From NCBI RefSeq assembly GCF_948472415.1, contig NZ_OX419519.1, positions 1,550,001 to 1,614,000 of the forward strand: a stretch of DNA of 64,000 bases. The letters are read 5' to 3'. The translations under genes were made by a program, and so were the position numbers. The stretch's first letter is position 1; every line of letters begins with the position of its first letter. Below, one piece after another: positions 17,802 through 26,833 of this stretch. The notes beneath the pieces are model-generated. The model saw only the letters and a list, made by a program, of their open reading frames with translations. It was not told the origin of the DNA and did no database searches. Source of the DNA: Kitasatospora fiedleri (lineage in GTDB: Bacteria; Actinomycetota; Actinomycetes; Streptomycetales; Streptomycetaceae).

Positions 17802-19184
17802 TCAGCCGACCGGGTTGCCGACCAGCTGCTGCGGGCCGGTGAACAGGTTCGGGGTGCAGCCGGGGCCCGCGAGGGTGAGGCGGTCGCGGGTGTTGACGAC
17901 GCTGAGCGGGCCGGTCCAGTCGGCGCCGCAGATCCGCACCGTCCCGGCGCCGACGGCCTGGAGCGGGCCGTTGACGTCGGAGCCGGCGACCACCAGGTTC
18001 GCCCCGGCCCGGACCACGATCGGGCCGTTCTGCCGGGCGTTCAGCAGGCAGGTGGTGCCGGTGGCGACGGTGAGCGGGCCGTTGTGGGGGCCGGTCACGG
18101 TGGTGGTGCAGGCCGGGGCGGCCGGCAGCTTGGACCGGAAGTCCAGCGCGTAGGCGAGCTTGCCGGGCTTGGCGTCGGTGATCGGGGCGCTCAGCTTGCC
18201 GAACTCGCCGCCGGTGGGCTTCTTGCCCGCGTTCCAGGGGGTGAGCCGGCCGAGCTGGTCGGCGGTGGCGCCGCCGGAGACCACGGCGTCGCCGGGCAGC
18301 GCGGACATCGCCTGCGAGGCGGTGCGCACCGCGTCGAGGTAGGAGGCGAAGTCGCTGCTGTCGTAGGAGCCGGGCAGGCCGATGCCCTGGCCGCGCAGCC
18401 AGTCGCCCCACTGGAACTCGAGGAACTCGGCGGCGGCGTCGGGCACCGAGTAGCCGATGTCGCGGGTGAAGTAGACCAGGCTGCGGTACGGGTCGTCGTG
18501 GAAGTTCGCCAGGCCGAGGCGGGTCGGCAGCTGGTCGGCGGTGAGGGGGTTCGCGTGCTCGTCGAGCAGCCGCACCCACCCGTGGTCCTGCATGGCCTGC
18601 CAGAACGCGGCCTTCGACAGCGTGCTGTAGTTGGCCTGGACGATCAGCCGGATGTGCAGCTTCGGCCCGCCCTCGGGGGTCTCCAGGAAGGAGGTGAGGG
18701 TGTGGTGGCCGTCCGTCAGGTAGAGCGCGCCGCCGGGGCCGACCACGACGGTCTTCATCTCGGCGCGGTCGGCCGCGGTCTCCTGCCCGACCGGGACGGT
18801 GCAGGTGAAGCTGGCCGGGTCGGCGAGGGTGGCGCCGGCCGGGGCGGCGGCGACCGCGCCCTGGCCGTTGGTGGCGCACCAGTCGTCGAAGCGCTTGTTG
18901 ATGCCGCCGTTGAGCCGGTCCTTGTCCGAGGCGTACCGGCCGAGCTTGTAGAAGACCTCGTCGTAGCCGACTGCGGCCTGGGTCGGGTGCAGCTGGTCGA
19001 GCGTCACGTCCAGCAGTTGGCCGGGCTGCGCGGCGAGCACGGCCCCGTCGGCGGGGGCGGCCCCGGCGGGGGCGGCGAACCCGGTCAGCCCGCCGAGGGC
19101 GAGGGCCGACGCGGCGGCGAGCGCGGCCCGGCGGCTCGGGTGACGGTGGCGCGACGGGGCGGCGGACGCGGTGCCGGTCATCAT
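17802..19184 (-). CDS. Secreted ParB/Srx-like protein (ParBc_2 type)
   Basis: This 460-residue protein begins with a Sec or Tat-like signal region (RRAALAAASALALGGLTGFA, then APAGAAPADG). Its first domain holds LDVTLDQLHPTQAAVGYDEV and VVGPGGALYLTDGHHTLTSF, the pattern of the putative ParB-like nuclease family. The last quarter is a beta-repeat tail with NGPLTV, NGPIVV, NGPLQA and GPLSVV spaced about 20 residues apart, reminiscent of a secreted beta-solenoid. AGGAGA before the ATG pair supports the start. A surface or secreted role is inferred and the activity is untested. Confidence 0.75.
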   Translation of the reverse strand: MMTGTASAAPSRHRHPSRRAALAAASALALGGLTGFAAPAGAAPADGAVLAAQPGQLLDVTLDQLHPTQAAVGYDEVFYKLGRYASDKDRLNGGINKRFDDWCATNGQGAVAAAPAGATLADPASFTCTVPVGQETAADRAEMKTVVVGPGGALYLTDGHHTLTSFLETPEGGPKLHIRLIVQANYSTLSKAAFWQAMQDHGWVRLLDEHANPLTADQLPTRLGLANFHDDPYRSLVYFTRDIGYSVPDAAAEFLEFQWGDWLRGQGIGLPGSYDSSDFASYLDAVRTASQAMSALPGDAVVSGGATADQLGRLTPWNAGKKPTGGEFGKLSAPITDAKPGKLAYALDFRSKLPAAPACTTTVTGPHNGPLTVATGTTCLLNARQNGPIVVRAGANLVVAGSDVNGPLQAVGAGTVRICGADWTGPLSVVNTRDRLTLAGPGCTPNLFTGPQQLVGNPVG

Positions 19185-19325
19185 CTGTTCTCCTGCTGAT
19201 CGGATCGGCGGATTCCCGCCGCGCCCATCCAGCCACCCCCGCCCGCTCCCCGCACGTCCACCGGACGTCGCCCGGATGACGACCGGGTGAACCGTCCGCG
19301 CCGGGCCCGCACTACACTCCGCGCC

Positions 19326-20090
<765 letters not shown>

Positions 20091-20166
20091 CGCACGCGGC
20101 ACCGGGCCGGGTGGCGGGCCGTCGTGCCTCTGGGGCGGCCCGGGGCGGATCGGGCAGACTGCCGGG

Positions 20167-21330
20167 GTGACGGTCCTGTGGTGGGTCTCGGTGGTGTCGT
20201 TGTCGGCGTGGGTGTGGCTGGCGGTGGGGCACGGCGGGTTCTGGCGGACGGATCAGCGGCTGCCGCGCGGGAGCGGTGAGCCCGGGGCGTGGCCGTCGGT
20301 GGTGGTGCTGGTGCCGGCCCGGGACGAGGCGGCGGTGCTGCCCATGTCGCTGCCGAGCCTGCTGGCCCAGGAGTACCCGGGGCGGGCGCGGGTGGTGCTG
20401 GTGGACGACCACAGTACGGACGGGACCGGCGAGTTGGCGCGGGAGCTGGCCGGGCGGGTCGGGGGGCTGGAGCTGGCGGTGACCACTCCCCCGGCGCTGC
20501 CGGCGGGTTGGACGGGCAAGCTGTGGGCGCTGCGGCACGGGGTCGGGCAGGCCGGGGACGCCGAGTGGCTGCTGCTGACGGACGCCGACATCGCGCACCG
20601 CCCGGGCTCGCTGCGGGCGCTGGTCGCGGCCGGGGAGGGCGGCGGGCTGGACCTGGTGTCGCAGATGGCCCGGCTGCGGGTGGCGAGCGGCTGGGAGCGG
20701 CTGATCGTCCCGGCGTTCGTGTACTTCTTCGCCCAGCTGTACCCCTTCCGCCGGGCCAACCGGCCGGGCTCCCGGACGGCCGCCGCGGCCGGCGGCTGCT
20801 CGCTGGTGCGCCGGGCGGCGCTGGAGCGGGCGGGCGGGGTGGCGGCGATCCGCGGCGCGGTGATCGACGACGTGTCGCTGGCCCGGGCGGTCAAGCGCAC
20901 CGGCGGCCGGACCTGGCTGGGCCTCGCCGACCGGGTCGACTCCGTCCGCCCGTACCCCGGTCTGGGCCCGCTGTGGCGGATGGTCTCGCGCAGCGCGTAC
21001 GCCCAACTCCGGTACTCGCCGCTGCTGTTGGTCGGGACGGTGGCGGGCCTGGCGCTGGTCTACCTGGTGCCGCCGGTGGCCGCGGTCGCCGGGGCGGCGG
21101 CCGGGGCGTGGTGGACGGCCGGGGCGGGCCTGGCGGCGTGGGCGGTGATGGCCGGGACGTACGCGCCGATGCTCCGCTACTACCGGCAGCCCGTGTTCGC
21201 CGCCCCGCTGCTGCCGTTCACCGCGCTGCTGTACCTGCTGATGACGGTCGACTCCGCCGTGCAGCACTGGCGCGGCCGGGGCGCCGCCTGGAAGGGGCGC
21301 ACCTATCCGCGGCCGCAGCGGGCCGAATAG
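20167..21330 (+). CDS. hpnB: HpnB-like glycosyltransferase family 2
   Basis: This 387-residue membrane glycosyltransferase starts with a helix and the phrase GHGGFWRTDQRLPRG, typical of the hopanoid-associated HpnB proteins. The GT-A core follows: VVVLVPARDEAAVLPMSLPS, VVLVDDHSTDGTGEL, LLLTDADIAHRPGSL and GAVIDDVSLARAVKRTGG. C-terminal helices surround YLVPPVAAVAGAAAGAWW and FAAPLLPFTALLYLLM. HpnB lies in hopanoid gene clusters elsewhere, but no squalene-hopene cyclase is in this window. The sugar and acceptor are therefore unknown. Confidence 0.8.
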   Translation: MTVLWWVSVVSLSAWVWLAVGHGGFWRTDQRLPRGSGEPGAWPSVVVLVPARDEAAVLPMSLPSLLAQEYPGRARVVLVDDHSTDGTGELARELAGRVGGLELAVTTPPALPAGWTGKLWALRHGVGQAGDAEWLLLTDADIAHRPGSLRALVAAGEGGGLDLVSQMARLRVASGWERLIVPAFVYFFAQLYPFRRANRPGSRTAAAAGGCSLVRRAALERAGGVAAIRGAVIDDVSLARAVKRTGGRTWLGLADRVDSVRPYPGLGPLWRMVSRSAYAQLRYSPLLLVGTVAGLALVYLVPPVAAVAGAAAGAWWTAGAGLAAWAVMAGTYAPMLRYYRQPVFAAPLLPFTALLYLLMTVDSAVQHWRGRGAAWKGRTYPRPQRAE

Positions 21331-21359
21331 CCGGGCGGCCCGGCGGGCAGGATCAGTCG

Positions 21360-22160
21360 ATGGAGCGTCAGGACATCTCCCGGATCGCGCACCGCGACCA
21401 CCCGATCGCCGCCCCGCTGTCCGACGAGGCGGTGCGGGACCTGCTGGAGCGGCTGCTGCGCGGCCGGTCGGACGGGCGGCTGCTCGACCTCGGCTGCGGC
21501 GAAGCGCCTTGGCTGCTGCGGGCGTTGGCCGCGCACCCCACCCTGCGAGCGGTCGGCGTGGACCTCGACCCGGCCGCCCTGCGCACCGCGCTGCACACCG
21601 CGCAGCGCCTCGGCGTGGCCGGGCGGATCGGCCTGCACCACCGCGACGCCCGGGAGTTCACCACCGCCGAGCCCTTCGACGCCGTCCTGTGCGTGGGCGC
21701 GACCCAGGCCCTCGGCGGCCCCGGCCCGGCCCTCGCCGCGATCGGCCCGCTGCTGGCGCCGGGCGGCGCGGTGCTGCTCGGCGACCCCTACCGGGCCGGT
21801 GAACCCTCCCAGCAGACACGGGAGTCGTTCGGGGCGGAGTTCACCGACCTCACCGACCTCACCGACCTGGCCGACCTCACCGACCTGGCCGACCTCGCCG
21901 ACCTGGCCGGCACGGTCGCCGCGGTCCGGGCCGCCGGCTGGCTGCCGGTCGCCGCCCACACCTCCACCCGCGCCGAACTCGACGCCTACGCCTGGGCCCG
22001 GACCGGCTCCCTCGCCGACTGGGCCCTCGACCAGCCGCCGGGCCCCGACCGCGAGGCCGCCCTGCGCGCGGCGGACGCCCACCGCGAGCAGTGGCTGACG
22101 ACCGGCCACCGCGACGGCTTCGGCTTCGTGGCGCTGGTGCTGCGGCGGAACCCCGCCTAG
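21360..22160 (+). CDS. Class I SAM-dependent methyltransferase
   Basis: The 266-residue protein has motif I in GRLLDLGCGEAPWLLRALAA. Next come VGVDLDPAALRTALHTAQ and HHRDAREFTTAEPFDAVLC, then the LAPGGAVLLGDPYRAGE post-motif. It should transfer a methyl group to a small molecule or macromolecule; the acceptor is unknown. A tandem TDL/ADL repeat (21841-21909) is inserted before the C-terminal helices. The stop codon TAG is part of the CTAG at which the mobile block entered. Confidence 0.82.
   Translation: MERQDISRIAHRDHPIAAPLSDEAVRDLLERLLRGRSDGRLLDLGCGEAPWLLRALAAHPTLRAVGVDLDPAALRTALHTAQRLGVAGRIGLHHRDAREFTTAEPFDAVLCVGATQALGGPGPALAAIGPLLAPGGAVLLGDPYRAGEPSQQTRESFGAEFTDLTDLTDLADLTDLADLADLAGTVAAVRAAGWLPVAAHTSTRAELDAYAWARTGSLADWALDQPPGPDREAALRAADAHREQWLTTGHRDGFGFVALVLRRNPA
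21841..21909 (+). repeat. In-frame 9-bp tandem repeat coding for Thr/Ala-Asp-Leu
   Basis: The 9-mer ACCGACCTC and variants with GCC for ACC recur about seven times in frame inside the methyltransferase gene. This would form a short acidic amphipathic insert. Confidence 0.85.
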
Positions 22161-22163
22161 AGA
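22154..22163. repeat. Target-site duplication of the IS4-type element, left copy
   Basis: CGCCTAGAGA here is repeated exactly at 23633-23642, on the far side of the element. Ten bp is within the IS4-family range. Confidence 0.9.
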
Positions 22164-23632
22164 CAATACCGGTGACTTTGGTGTGGTTCGGTCGTTGAGT
22201 GGGTTGTGCCAAGGCCTGGACAGTTGAAGTCGCCGACGAGTGACCGGCTCTCGGATCGGATCGCGTTGGGGGTGCTGACGCGGGCCTTCCCGCCCGAGTT
22301 GGTCGATGAGGTCGTCGCCGAGTGCGGTCGGGTCGAGCAGCGTACGCGGCTGCTTCCCGCGCGGGTTGTGGTCTATTTCGTCCTGGCGATGTGCCTGTTC
22401 TTCGGTCAGGGCTATGAGGAGGTGGCCCGGCTCCTCGTTCAGGGCCTCGAGCGGGAGGGCCGATGGGCGACCGCTTGGCGGGTACCGACGACGGCGGCGA
22501 TCGGCCGGGCCCGGCTGCGGTTGGGCCCTGAGCCGTTGCGGGTCCTGTTCGGGCGGGTCTGCCGGCCGGTCGCGGTCGCCGGGACGCAGGGCGCCTGGTA
22601 TCGGCGCTGGCGGCTGATCGCGGTGGACGGCACCGTCTTCGATGTGCCGGACACGGTGGCGAATGCGGAGTTCTTCGGGCGTCCGGGAACCAGCCGCGGG
22701 CAGGGCCGCAGTGCGTATCCGCAGGTGAGGGTGGCGGCCCTGGCCGAGTGCGGCACCCACGCCGTGTTCGCGGCCGAGGTCGGCCCTCTGGCGCTTCACG
22801 AGACCGCTTTGGCCACGCGGCTGTTCCCCGCCCTGACCGAGGGCATGCTCGTCCTGGCGGACCGGGGATTTTGCGGCTTCGACCTGTGGCGGACCGCGAA
22901 GGCGACCGGTGCCGACCTGTTGTGGCGGGTCCGCAGCTTCGTCGTGCTGCCCGTGATCGAGACTCTCGCGGACGGTTCCTACCTGTCGGAGATCGTCGCC
23001 GCACGGGACAACTACCGCCGCACGGACCCCGAACGGGTCCGTGTGATCGAGTACGGTCTCGGCCGCAACGGCACCGTCTACCGGCTGATCACCACCGTCC
23101 TCGACCCTGTTCAGGCACCGGCCGACGAGCTCGCCGCCCTGTATGCCCAGCGATGGGAGATCGAGAACGTCCTGGACGAGATCAAGAACCACCAGGGTGG
23201 GCCACGCCTCGTGCTCCGTTCACAGCACCCGTCCGGCATCGAGCAGGAGATCTTCGCGTTCCTGCTGGTCCACCATGCGTTGCGGGACCTGATGCACCAG
23301 GCCGCCCTCAAGGGCGGACACGACCCGGACCGGATCTCGTTCACCCGTACCCTTCGCATCGTCCGCCGCCACGTCACCGGGCAGGCGGCGCTTTCCCCCC
23401 TCCCGACTCGCCCGGGCCATCGCCCAGAGCCTGAGTGAGATCGCCGAACGACTGCTGCCCGCACGGCGGTTGCGCTCCAACCCCCGCGTGATCAAACGCA
23501 AGATGTCCAACTGGGCACTCAAACGCACCGAGCACCGCAGCTCACCGCGACCCGACATCCCGATGGTCCGGCTGGTCGGGCCGACCCGAGCGACCTCAAC
23601 CAGCCGGAAAACAACCTAAATCACCGGTATTG
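22164..23632 (+). mobile_element. IS4-family insertion sequence
   Basis: The element is bounded by the inverted repeats CAATACCGGTGACTT (left) and AAATCACCGGTATTG (right), which match at 14 of 15 positions. Both outer flanks carry the 10-bp duplication CGCCTAGAGA. It contains a single DDE transposase gene. Removing it joins the methyltransferase stop directly to the end of the IS427-type element, so it inserted after that element was already present. Confidence 0.92.
22206..23619 (+). CDS. IS4-family transposase, frameshifted near its C-terminus
   Basis: The DDE residues sit in WRLIAVDGTVFDVPD (first Asp), GMLVLADRGFCGFDLW (second Asp) and the YxxRWEIENVLDEIKNH block (Glu), which is the IS4 Y-(2)-R-(3)-E-(6)-K style signature. 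The N-terminal domain contains TRAFPPELVDEVVAECGR and SDRIALGVL. The reading frame changes within TTTCCCCCCTCCC near 23390. The expected tail, with ARAIAQSLSEIAERLLPARR and ending TSRKTT, is in the next frame and stops at 23619. One C too many in the run would explain it, so the element may be inactive or the base may be a sequencing error. Confidence 0.85.
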
Positions 23633-23642
23633 CGCCTAGAGA
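23633..23642. repeat. Target-site duplication of the IS4-type element, right copy
   Basis: Exact repeat of CGCCTAGAGA at 22154-22163. Its second half overlaps the left end of the IS427-type element, which shows the order of insertion. Confidence 0.9.
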
Positions 23643-23655
23643 TCGTCTTCAAAGA

Positions 23656-24130
23656 TCAGATCCAGAGCAGGATCGAGACGATGGTGACGGTGGCCTGGTA
23701 AGACTCGCGGGTCTTGTCGTAGCGGGTGGCCAGGCCACGCCACTGCTTGAGGCGGTTGAAGCAGCGCTCGACGACGTTGCGGAGCTTGTAGGCCTGCCGG
23801 TCGAAGCCGGTCGGCCGACCGCCGCGAGAGCCCCGGTTCAGACGGTTCAGTACCTGGTCGGCGCGTTCGGGGATGGTGTGTCGGATGCCGCGTCTGCGCA
23901 GGTAGGCGCGGATCTTCCGGGAGCTGCAGCCCTTGTCGGCGATGACGTGGTCGGGTCGGGTTCGTGGCCGGCCCGGCCCAACCCTGGGGACGCAGATGTC
24001 GGCCATCACGGCCTCGAAGCGGGTGCAGTCGTTGCGGTTGCCGCCGGTCAGGACGAAAGCGAGCGGGCGTCCGCGTCCGTCGCAGGCCAGGTGGACCTCG
24101 GCGCTCAGTCCGCCACGGGATCGGCCGAGG
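23656..24130 (-). CDS. IS427-type transposase, OrfB part
   Basis: This frame carries the second half of the DDE domain: CTRFEAVMADICVP, DHVIADKGCSSRKIRAYLRR with the second Asp, and KLRNVVERCFNRLKQWRGLA with the Glu, ending TVTIVSILLWI. It overlaps the end of OrfA in another frame, as expected for IS427-group elements that make the full transposase by programmed frameshifting. The upstream limit is approximate because the true product is a fusion with OrfA. Confidence 0.85.
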
Positions 24131-24515
24131 GCGTGATCACCCGCTTCGTCCCGGTCGACTGCCCCTTTTTGCCGCCCGCGGCGTGCTGGTGGGCCCGCAC
24201 GATCGTGGAGTCGACCGACACCAGCCAGTCAATGTCCCCGGCCGCGTCCTTCTCCGCCTGAACCTGCCGCAGCATGCGCGAGAACGTGCCGTCCAACGCC
24301 CACCTGCGAAAACGCGTATACAGGGTCTGCCAGGACCCGTACCGCTCCGGCACATCGCGCCAGGCCGAACCGGTACGCAGCTTCCACACGATCCCGTTCA
24401 GCACTACCCGATCGTCACTGCGCGGCCAGCCCGCGGTCCCCGAACTCGGCAGGAACCGCGAGAGCACGGCCCACTCGGCATCAGAAAGCTCATGACGACG
24501 TATCACGCCCGACAT
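24105..24515 (-). CDS. IS427-type transposase, OrfA part
   Basis: This 136-residue frame has the IS5-family N-terminal domain: HELSDAEWAVLSRFLPSSG, then DDRVVLNGIVWKLRTGSAWR and DVPERYGSWQTLYTRFRRW. The first catalytic Asp is in WLVSVDSTIVRAHQHAAGGK. Translation would need to shift into the OrfB frame near 24110 to yield an active enzyme. Confidence 0.88.
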   Translation of the reverse strand: MSGVIRRHELSDAEWAVLSRFLPSSGTAGWPRSDDRVVLNGIVWKLRTGSAWRDVPERYGSWQTLYTRFRRWALDGTFSRMLRQVQAEKDAAGDIDWLVSVDSTIVRAHQHAAGGKKGQSTGTKRVITPSADPVAD

Positions 24516-24551
24516 GATCTCTCATCGCTTGATCATCTTTGAAGACGGACC

Positions 24552-24959
24552 CTAGGCCACCTACAGGTGGCTATGCGCGCGAGCGGCGCCGGCCTTCGCC
24601 GAGGCCGCCTCGAGCACCTGCCGAACCCAGGGGGTAGGGACACCAGTCGGCAGGTGCGGGTGGCCTCGCGCGCGCGAGGCCCCGCCCGGAGAGGCCAGCT
24701 GCGCCGTCGATCAGCAAGAGCCCTGGATCGACTTCTGCGGGGCGATCGAGACCCCGCCCGGGGCGGCCCCCTGCGCGGGCGGAACCTCCAGGCCGCCCGA
24801 GGGGCGCTCAGGCGGCTTCTCGCGCCCATCGGAGTCCGAGCTCTGATCCCAGGTTGGTGCTGGGGTTCCACGGGGCGGGTTCGGCGGGCACCGGGGTGAC
24901 GGCGCCGATCGCGGTGAAGTCGGGCTCGTACTCGTCGGCACCGAGGAAGTTTCGGACCT
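24552..24959. other. Palindrome-rich gene-free segment with a broken minus-strand frame
   Basis: Several dyads are packed into 24556-24690: GCCACCT-AC-AGGTGGC; GCACCTGCC at 24614-24622 with GGCAGGTGC at 24649-24657; outer CGAGGCC (24600-24606) with GGCCTCG (24662-24668); and the perfect palindrome GGCCTCGCGCGCGCGAGGCC. On the minus strand, 24711-24960 reads like a gene tail (RNFLGADEYEPDFTAIGAV) cut by the IS630-type end and broken by a frame change near 24845. I do not recognise its family. Confidence 0.45.
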
Positions 24960-25029
24960 GTTAATCAGGTTGAACTCGCGATGTCGGTGGTCAAGATCAG
25001 GCGAGAAGCCGCTGTGGCATGCTCTCCGC

Positions 25030-25575
25030 GTGATCGATGCCCCGAACGATGACTGGTCGTTTGCAACAGCGCGGGAGCCGGCCCGCTTCGGTGCCTGCGA
25101 GGTGAACGGCGTTCCCGGTGTCGAGCATGCGGCGGGCCAGCGTGGGACGCTGTGCGGTATCTCTGCGCGGCATACCACCCGCCATCTGCATTTTTTTGTT
25201 CCCGACGCCCTGCAGTCGTGCCGGCGGTGTCGCCAGGAGGCTGCGGCGTCCCCGACGCAGCCGTGTGTCCAGGAACGCCTTCACGGTCGAGTCCTGGAAT
25301 CGACTCAGGGCACGATGCGTGACGAGTTGCTCGCCGCGCTGCGCAAGGGGGCGAACGTCCGCTTGTGGCTCAGCGGCCCCTCCGCAGATCTGGTGAAGTC
25401 CTACGCGAAGCTCGACGAGCTGACTGAGGGCACCGGGCTCGCAGCCGAGGCTTTCGCATCCGCAGCGACGATCGGACTGGCGAATGTGGAGGCTGGCCTC
25501 TGGAGGTTCCTGGTCGTCCTGCCGCAGGACGGTGGCTCGCCGATCATCGCTCGCGGACCGCGCGGCGATCGTTGA
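25030..25575 (+). CDS. Hypothetical protein inside the IS630-type element
   Basis: From the GTG at 25030 the 181-residue product begins VIDAPNDDWSFATAREPARF. It contains CEVNGVPGVEHAAGQRGTLC and THHRHLHFF-like histidine-rich text (TTRHLHFFVPDALQSC), then a Cys-rich stretch SCRRCRQEAA. The second half, RDELLAALRKGANVRLWLSG to ANVEAGLWRFLVVLP, looks like a separate helical domain. Cys/His spacing hints at metal binding in the first half. I recognise no family. It faces the transposase tail-to-tail and lies within the element termini, so it may be a passenger gene. Confidence 0.5.
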   Translation: MIDAPNDDWSFATAREPARFGACEVNGVPGVEHAAGQRGTLCGISARHTTRHLHFFVPDALQSCRRCRQEAAASPTQPCVQERLHGRVLESTQGTMRDELLAALRKGANVRLWLSGPSADLVKSYAKLDELTEGTGLAAEAFASAATIGLANVEAGLWRFLVVLPQDGGSPIIARGPRGDR

Positions 25576-25606
25576 CGCGGCCAGGTTCCTTCAAGGTTGA
25601 ATGTGA

Positions 25607-26681
25607 TCACGGCAAAGCAGTGGTCAGCCCGGTCGCGGTCAGACAGCCGTCGATGAGCTGAGGCCGGTACTGGATCCTCCGTAAGCCGCGCCTGATCGTC
25701 CGCACCAGGTGATCGGGGTCGGCGAAGGCGACGTTGGACAGGAACCCGCGTCGCAGCAGCGACCAGACGCCCTCGACCGGGTTGAGGTCGGGTGCGTACG
25801 GGGGCAGCTGGTAGACGGTGAGCCAGTCCTGGACGGCGATGAACTCTTTCATCCCGGCGGCCAGATGGGTGTTGAGGTTGTCCCAGATCAGGACGATCGG
25901 ACCACCGAGCTGGTGGTGCGCCGCGACGATGAGATCGCGGTAGTCGGTCCAGGCGAAGCTCTTGCGGCCCTTGCTCCGGCCTTGGCCGTCGTCCGGCCTC
26001 GGCCGGTAGATCAGCCGGGAGCGTTCGCCGGTCTTGTAGCAGGTCAGGGCGGCGATCGAGACGCGTCTGCGGGAGCGGCCGCGCACCCGGACGACGGGCG
26101 TTCGGCCGCGGCGTCCCCAGGTGCGGGCCCGCGCCGGTGTCATCGAGACCCCGGCCTCGTCCTCGAACACCAGCCAGGCCCCGAGCGCCGCCACTAGGCT
26201 TTTACCTGCGGCCACACCTGCTTCTTCCACCCCTCGACCGCTCCGTCGTCACGTTCGATCGCTCGGCGGACCGGCTGCCGGCACGACCAGCCGCCTCGCC
26301 GCATCAGCTTCCACACGCCCTGGACGGTGTAGGAGACGTGGAACCGTCGGCCGATCAGCGTCTTGATCCGCGCCGGCGTCCACCGCTGGTCCTCCCAGCC
26401 GTGTGCGAGTGGCCCTTTCTCCAGCTCCCGCTCCAGCTGGGCGAACTGCCGCTCACCGAGCCAGGGCAGTGCCTGCGGCCCCTTCGACTCCAAACCGGCC
26501 GAACCGCCTTGTCGCCAGACCTGACGCCACCGCTCCACCGACCGAACGGTGACCCTAAGGTCCGCCGCAATCACACCCTGTTGCCGTCACCGCGTTCGAA
26601 CCGCTCGGCGGCCTCCAGCCGCACCCGCTCCCGACGCCGTTGCTCCTGGGCAGTGAACCCACCCCCTTGCGCGTATCGCAC
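25607..26681 (-). pseudogene. IS630-family transposase, split into pieces
   Basis: The upstream part has the helix-turn-helix region MIAADLRVTVRSVERWRQVW and WTPARIKTLIGRRFHVSYTV. The downstream part has the DDE domain: WLVFEDEAGVSMTPARARTW, IVLIWDNLNTHLAAGMKEF and PPYAPDLNPVEGVWSLLRRG. They are in different frames and meet at GGTAAAAGCC near 26200, where a -1 slip on AAAA would join them; programmed frameshifting is possible. A further break near 26574 separates the first residues (RYAQGGGFTAQEQRRRERV) from the rest. Whether an intact enzyme is made is unclear. Confidence 0.75.
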
Positions 26682-26749
26682 CCCGATGTCATACCGCAAG
26701 GATCATGGCCCGTCAGCACCCACAACAAGGCGAGTTCAACCTGAGTAAC

Positions 26750-26799
26750 TGAAACAGCTCCCACAACTCGTCCGGCACCAGGCGCTCCATGATGGTCAC
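26750..26799 (-). pseudogene. Stub of an IS5-type transposase start
   Basis: From 26799 the minus strand reads VTIMERLVPDELWELFQ, the typical N-terminus of actinomycete IS5-type transposases. The reading stops at the right end of the IS630-type element, suggesting that element inserted there and the rest was lost. Confidence 0.6.
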
Positions 26800-26833
26800 G
26801 CGAGCAGCTTACAAGCCCAAATGAGATGATTTC

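Larger units (their letters stand above)
23640..24551 (-). mobile_element. IS5-family (IS427-like) insertion sequence
   Basis: The left end AGATCGTCTTCAAAGATCA and the inverted right end GGTCCGTCTTCAAAGATGA share the core CGTCTTCAAAGAT. CTAG lies just outside each end (23636-23639 and 24552-24555). At 912 bp with two overlapping minus-strand frames it fits the IS427 group. A third copy of the end sequence occurs at 28702-28720. Confidence 0.88.
24960..26749 (-). mobile_element. IS630-family element with an enclosed passenger gene
   Basis: GTTAATCAGGTTGAACTCGC (24960-24979) and the inverted end GTTACTCAGGTTGAACTCGC (26730-26749) match at 19 of 20 positions. A TA sits in each end, fitting the IS630 preference for TA targets. 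Inside are a minus-strand DDE transposase and a convergent plus-strand hypothetical gene. A weaker partial copy of the end (25585-25601) just after the transposase stop means a shorter original element is also possible. Confidence 0.7.

Noticed and set aside
24556..24690. Streptomyces telomere or chromosome end
   Set aside because: The palindromes lie inside a mobile block flanked on both sides by ordinary chromosomal genes, and no terminal-protein gene is nearby.
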